Shown in pieces: positions 59,301 to 64,000 of a stretch of 64,000 bases of DNA (position 1 is its first letter; every line of letters begins with the position of its first letter). The DNA is from Hanleya hanleyi. Its lineage: Eukaryota; Mollusca; Polyplacophora; Lepidopleurida; Hanleyidae. The notes beneath the pieces were generated by a model. The model was not told the origin of the DNA. It ran no database searches and was given only the letters and a program-made list of their open reading frames with translations. The stretch covers positions 102,805 through 166,804 of the forward strand of contig JAVTVY010037069.1 of assembly GCA_036873755.1 (NCBI GenBank), written 5' to 3'. The translations under genes and the position numbers were made by a program.

Positions 59301-62300
59301 AAGAAGATGGAACATGGCTTTACTCGTTGATAGTTTGCCGATAAAGAAGATGGAGCATGGTTCTACTCGTTGATAGTTTGCCGATGAAGAAGATGGAACA
59401 TTGTTCTACTCGTTGATAGTTTGCCGATAAAGAACATGCAACATGGATCTACTCGTTGATAGTTTGCCGATAAAGATGGAACATGGTTCTACTCGTTGAT
59501 AGTTTACTGATAAAGAAGATGGAACATGGCTTTACTCGTTGATAGTTTGCCGATAAAGAAGATGGAGCATGATTCTACTCGTTGATAGTTTGCCGATAAA
59601 GAAGATTGAACATGGTTCTACTCGTTGATAGTTTGCTGATAAAGAAGATGGAACATGGCTTTACTCGTTGATAGTTTGCCGATAAAGATGGAACATGGTT
59701 CTACTCGTTGATAGTTTGCCGATAAAGAAGATGGAACATGGCTTTACTCGTTGATAGTTTACTGATAAAGAAGATGGAGCATGGTTCTACTCGTTGATAG
59801 TTTGCCGATAAAGAAGATGGCACATTGTTCTACTCGTTGATAGTTTGCCGATAAAGAAGATGGAGCATGGTTCTACTCGTTGATAGTTTACCGATAAAGA
59901 AGATGGAACATGGTTCTACTCGTTGATAGGTTGCCGATAAAGAAGATGGAGCATGGTTCTACTCGTTGATAGTTTGCCGATAAAGAAGATGGAGCATGGT
60001 TCTACTCGTTGATAGTTTGCCGATAAAGAAGATGGAACATGGTTCTACTCGTTGATAGTTTGCCGATAAAGATGGAACATGGTTCTACTCGTTGATAGTT
60101 TACTGATAAAGAAGATGGAACATGGCTTTACTCGTTGATAGTTTGCCGATAAAGAAGATGGAGCATGATTCTACTCGTTGATAGTTTGCCGATAAAGAAG
60201 ATTGAACATGGTTCTACTCGTTGATAGTTTGCCGATAAAGAAGATGGAACATGGTTCTACTCGTTGATAGTTTACTGATAAAGAAGATGGAACATGGCTT
60301 TACTCGTTGATAGTTTGCCGATAAAGAAGATGGAGCATGGTTCTACTCGTTGATAGTTTGCCGATGAAGAAGATGGAACATTGTTCTACTCGTTGATAGT
60401 TTACTGATAAAGAAGATGGAACATGGCTTTACTCGTTGATAGTTTGCCGATAAAGAAGATGGAGCATGATTCTACTCGTTGATAGTTTGCCGATAAAGAA
60501 GATTGAACATGGTTCTACTCGTTGATAGTTTGCTGATAAAGAAGATGGAACATGGCTTTACTCGTTGATAGTTTGCCGATAAAGATGGAACATGGTTCTA
60601 CTCGTTGATAATTTGCCGATAAAGAAGATGGAACATGGCTTTACTCGTTGATAGTTTACTGATAAAGAAGATGGAGCATGGTTCTACTCGTTGAGAATGC
60701 GACATTAAACCCTAATTCTCTCTCTCTCTCTCTCTCTACTCGTTGATAGTTTGCCGATAAAGAAGATGGCACATGGTTCTACTCGTTGATAGTTTGCTGA
60801 TAAAGAAGATGGAGCATGGTTCTACTCGTTGATAGTTTACCGATAAAGAAGATGGAACATGGTTCTACTCGTTGATAGGTTGCCGATAAAGAAGATGGAG
60901 CATGGTTCTACTCGTTGATAGTTTGCCGATAAAGAAGATGGAGCATGGTTCTACTCGTTGATAGTTTGCCGATAAAGAAGATGGAACATGGTTCTACTCG
61001 TTGATAGTTTGCCGATAAAGAAGATGGAACATGGTTCTACTCATTGATAGTTTGCCGATAAAGAAGATGGAACCTGGTTCTACTCGTTGATAGTTTACTG
61101 ATAAAGAAGATGGAACATGGCTTTACTCGTTGATAGTTTGCCGATAAAGAAGATGGAGCATGGTTCTACTCGTTGATAGTTTGCCGATAAAGAAGATGGA
61201 ACATGGTTCTACTCGTTGATAGTTTGCCGATAAAGAAGATGCAACATGGTTCTACTTGTTGATAGTTTGCCGATAAAGAAGATGGAGCATGGTTCTACTC
61301 GTTGATAGTTTGCCGATAAAGAAGATGGAGCATGGGTCTACTCGTTGATAGTTTGCCGATAAAGAAGATGGATCATGGTTCTACTCGTTGATAGTTTGCC
61401 GATAAAGAAGATGCAAAATGGTTCTACTCGTTGATAGTTTGCCGATAAAGAAGATGGAGCATGGTTCTACTCGTTGATAGTTTGCCGATAAAGAAGATGC
61501 AACATGGATCTACTCGTTGATAGTTTGCCGATAAAGATGGAACATGGTTCTACTCGTTGATAGTTTACTGATAAAGAAGAAGGAACATGGCTTTTCTCGT
61601 TGATAGTTTGCCGATAAAGAAGATGGAGCATGATTCTACTCGTTGATAGTTTGCCGATAAAGAAGATTGAACATGGTTTTACTCGTTGATAGTTTACTGA
61701 TAAAGAAGATGGAACATGGCTTTACTCGTTGATAGTTTGCCGATAACGATGGAACATGGTTCTACTCGTTGATAGTTTGCCGATAAAGAAGATGGAACAT
61801 GGCTTTACTCGCTGATAGTTTACTGATAAAGAAGATGGAGCATGGTTCCCAACCTTCTTGCTGGATTAGTTGTCACGCAAGATGGTGCCACGCTTCCGTC
61901 CAAGTTATTAATGTTTGCCGATAAAGAAGATGGAGCATGGTTCTACTCGTTGATAGTTTGCCGTTAAAGAAGATGGAACATGGTTCTACTCGTTGATAGG
62001 TTGCCGATAAAGAAGATGGAGCATGGTTCTACTCGTTGATAGTTTGCCGATAAAGAAGATGGAGCATGGTTCTACTCGTTGATAGTTTGCCGATAAAGAA
62101 GATGGAACATGGTTCTACTCGTTGATAGGTTGCTGATAAAGAAGACGGAACATGGTTCTACTCGTTGATAGTTTGCCGATAAAGAAGATGGAACCTGGTT
62201 CTACTCGTTGATAGTTTACTGGTAAAGAAGATGGAACATGGCTTTACTCGTTGATAGTTTGCCGATAAAGAAGATGGAGCATGATTCTACTCGTTGATAG

Positions 62301-64000
62301 TTTGCCGATAAAGAAGATTGAACATGGTTCTACTCGTTGATAGTTTGCTGATAAAGAAGATGGAACATGGCTTTACTCGTTGATAGTTTGCCGATAAAGA
62401 TGGAATATGGTTCTACTCGTTGATAGTTTGCCGATAAAGAAGATGGAACATGGCTTTACTCGTTGATAGTTTACTGATAAAGAAGATGGAGCATGGTTCT
62501 ACTCGTTGATAGTTTGCCGATAAAGAAGATGGCACATGATTCTACTCGTTGATAGTTTGCCGATAAAGAAGACGGAGCATGGTTCTACTCGTTGATAGTT
62601 TGCCGATAAAGAAGATGGAACATGGCTTTACTCGTTGATAGTTTGCCGATAAAGAAGATGGAGCATGGTTCTACTCGTTGATAGTTTGCCGATAAAGAAG
62701 ATGGAACATGGTTCTACTCGTTGATAGTTTGCCGATAAAGAAGATGCAACATGGTTCTACTTGTTGATAGTTTGCCGATAAAGAAGATGGAACATGGTTC
62801 TACTCGTTGATAGTTTACTGATAAAGAAGATGGAACATGGCTTTACTCGTTGATAGTTTGCCGATAAAGAAGATGGAGCATGATTCTACTCGTTGATAGT
62901 TTGCCGATAAAGAAGATTGAACATGGTTCTACTCGTTGATAGTTTGCTGATAAAGAAGATGGAACATGGCTTTACTCGTTGATAGTTTGCCGATAAAGAT
63001 GGAATATGGTTCTACTCGTTGATAGTTTGCCGATAAAGAAGATGGAACATGGCTTTACTCGTTGATAGTTTACTGATAAAGAAGATGGAGCATGGTTCTA
63101 CTCGTTGATAGTTTGCCGATAAAGAAGATGGCACATGATTCTACTCGTTGATAGTTTGCCGATAAAGAAGACGGAGCATGGTTCTACTCGTTGATAGTTT
63201 GCCGATAAAGAAGATGGAACATGGTTCTACTCGTTGATAGGTTGCCGATAAAGAAGATGGAGCATGGTTCTACTCGTTGATTGTTTAGCGATAAAGAAGA
63301 TGGAGCATGGTTCTACTCGTTGATAGTTTGCCGATAAAGAAGATGGAACATGGTTCTACTCGTTGATAGTTTGCCGATAAAGAAGATGGAGCATGGTTCT
63401 ACTCGTTGATAGTTTGCCGATAAAGAAGATGGAGCATGGTTCTACTCGTTGATAGTTTGCCGAGAAAGAAGATGGAGCATGGTTCTACTCGTTGATAGTT
63501 TGCCGATAAAGAAGATGCAATATGGTTCTACTCGTTGGTAGTTTGCCGATAAAGAAGATGGAACATGGTTCTACTCGTTGATAGTTTGCCTATAAAGAAG
63601 ATGGAGCATGGTTCTGCTCGTTGATAGTTTGCCGATAAAGAAGATGGAGCATGGTTCTACTCGTTGATAGTTTGCCGATAAAGAAGATGGAACATGGTTC
63701 TACTCGTTGATAGTTTGCCGATAAAGAAGATGGAGCATGGTTCTACTCGTTGATAGTTTGCCGATAAAGAAGATGCAACATGGTTCTACTCGTTGATAGT
63801 TTACCGATAAAGAAGATGGATGACATGGTTTACCAATCTGGTTCTACTTGTGCCACAGTTGGAAGAGCTAAAATATTTCAATCAGATTGTATTATGTATT
63901 GTTTTTCTCTTTTCAGATACATACGAGAATGGCTTGGACAAATGGTCTGTGCACAAATGGTCGAATTAGATCCTGACTCGGAGAAATTCTACATTCTTCC
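56201..64000 (+). CDS. SAM-dependent methyltransferase, Rv2258c-like, 5' part (runs off window)
   Basis: Exons are 56201-56386 (ATG at 56208) and 63917 to beyond 64000. They join through a split Arg codon (AG|A). Residues 1-60 start MAKTKETTDFEARLGQIFTS and contain GCTALGVALGSELGLFSLMS and FTSQELADAG. The next exon gives RYIREWLGQMVCAQMVELDP. This is the N-terminal winged-helix/dimerisation domain found in front of a Rossmann-fold methyltransferase in the Rv2258c-like family. The catalytic SAM-binding part lies outside. An acceptor (ttttctcctcag) just before 56201 means a non-coding first exon lies upstream. The substrate is unknown for the animal members. Confidence 0.85.
56669..56880 (+). 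repeat. 23-bp minisatellite in methyltransferase intron
   Basis: About nine copies of ttgccggcgctcaatgtgcc plus cta or cca. Since 23 is not a multiple of 3, the same peptide phase cycles through all frames, so the ORFs covering it are artefacts. It contains the palindrome GCCGGC in each unit. Confidence 0.93.
57073..57100 (+). repeat. (CTAT)n microsatellite
   Basis: Six to seven units of tatctatc after attat. Confidence 0.9.
57262..58072. mobile_element. 811-bp foldback element in methyltransferase intron
   Basis: The ends are ttaaccctacctggcc and ggccagatagggttaa. The arms are complementary nearly to the centre (about 57665) and include agatggcggccacgtgg, gcttttctgcagtgaaaagt and gtcactgtgacgtca. 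cacac flanks both sides (57257-57261 and 58073-58077), a possible 5-bp target duplication, though low in complexity. A deleted relative is at 38037-38622. It has no transposase. Confidence 0.88.
58527..58582 (-). mobile_element. SINE tail fragment, antisense
   Basis: gtgagtgagtgaatagggtt, taacgtcgctttcaacatt is the reverse complement of the tail at 8990-9035. Confidence 0.75.
58606..63825 (+). repeat. 5.2-kb minisatellite, about 43-bp unit, in methyltransferase intron
   Basis: Roughly 120 copies of catggttctactcgttgata, gtttgccgataaagaagatg, gaa. Common variants are ggctttact, tttactgat, ggttgccg, gagcatgg, gcacatgg and a 40-bp unit lacking gaa (cgataaagatggaa). The first copies (58606-58900) differ most (ataacgaaggggttaac). 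Short variant strings recur as blocks. Two interruptions occur: 60695-60740 (SINE-tail-like cgacattaaaccctaa plus (TC)n) and 61848-61915 (unique). Confidence 0.95.
63826..63916 (+). other. Intron end before the second methyltransferase exon
   Basis: Unique sequence ending gtttttctcttttcag, a strong 3' splice site. Confidence 0.85.
63917..64000 (+). CDS. Methyltransferase second coding exon (partial)
   Basis: After tttcag the frame gives YIREWLGQMVCAQMVELDPD then SEKFYILP to the window end, continuing the winged-helix domain. It completes the split Arg codon from 56386. Confidence 0.87.

Noticed and set aside
58606..63825. CRISPR-like array
   Set aside because: There are no unique spacers. 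Units are directly adjacent and diverge by point changes, in a eukaryotic intron.

Overview
This is a eukaryotic, AT-rich, very repeat-dense window that looks like a mollusc genome, most likely a gastropod. The basis is indirect. There are two spliced genes with GT-AG introns. A tRNA-derived SINE has a 3' tail of the type gcgacgttaaaccc...cactcactcac, which I associate with gastropods. Several decayed non-LTR retrotransposons, Penelope-type reverse transcriptase copies, foldback elements and long intronic minisatellites fill the rest. I see no prokaryotic gene organisation.

Only two host genes can be supported. The first is a complete rho-class-like glutathione S-transferase in six exons on the + strand (25348-33557), 225 aa, with every intron in phase 0. 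Its fifth exon (31985-32053, 23 codons) lies between a 3-kb minisatellite and a block of AGGTCA-rich repeats. The second is the 5' part of a SAM-dependent methyltransferase of the winged-helix Rv2258c-like type (exons 56201-56386 and 63917-64000, continuing past the window). Its intron holds a 5.2-kb minisatellite of about 43 bp per unit.

Layout. 0.65-5.5 kb: a broken LINE (EN, RT, C-terminal zinc motif) interrupted by a 904-bp foldback DNA transposon that still carries the first 36 codons of a possible transposase. 5.9-7.1 kb: AGGTCA-type tandem repeats and a palindromic MITE. 7.2-9.05 kb: a Penelope tail fragment, a LINE fragment and a full SINE with a 12-bp target-site duplication. 10.5-14.7 kb: LINE 3' ends and a second LINE. 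17.3-20.3 kb: a third LINE and an antisense LINE fragment. 21.0-25.2 kb: a Penelope-type RT between about 450-500-bp inverted arms, ending about 115 bp before the GST start codon. 25.3-33.6 kb: the GST gene. 34.9-37.8 kb: satellite-like arrays, including an A/B/C higher-order repeat. 38.0-38.6 kb: a GC-ended foldback remnant. 39.66-48.22 kb: a large inverted-repeat composite. Its roughly 2-kb arms carry an unrecognised outward-facing ORF ending in PDDD and subterminal TGACGTCA-bearing repeats, and its core holds oppositely oriented Penelope RT pieces. 48.8-53.3 kb: more repeats. 56.2-64 kb: the methyltransferase gene with its minisatellites and a near-complete foldback element.

Most long ORFs in this window are repeat artefacts or pieces of decayed transposons. 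Repeat counts, identities and arm ends were read by eye and are approximate.
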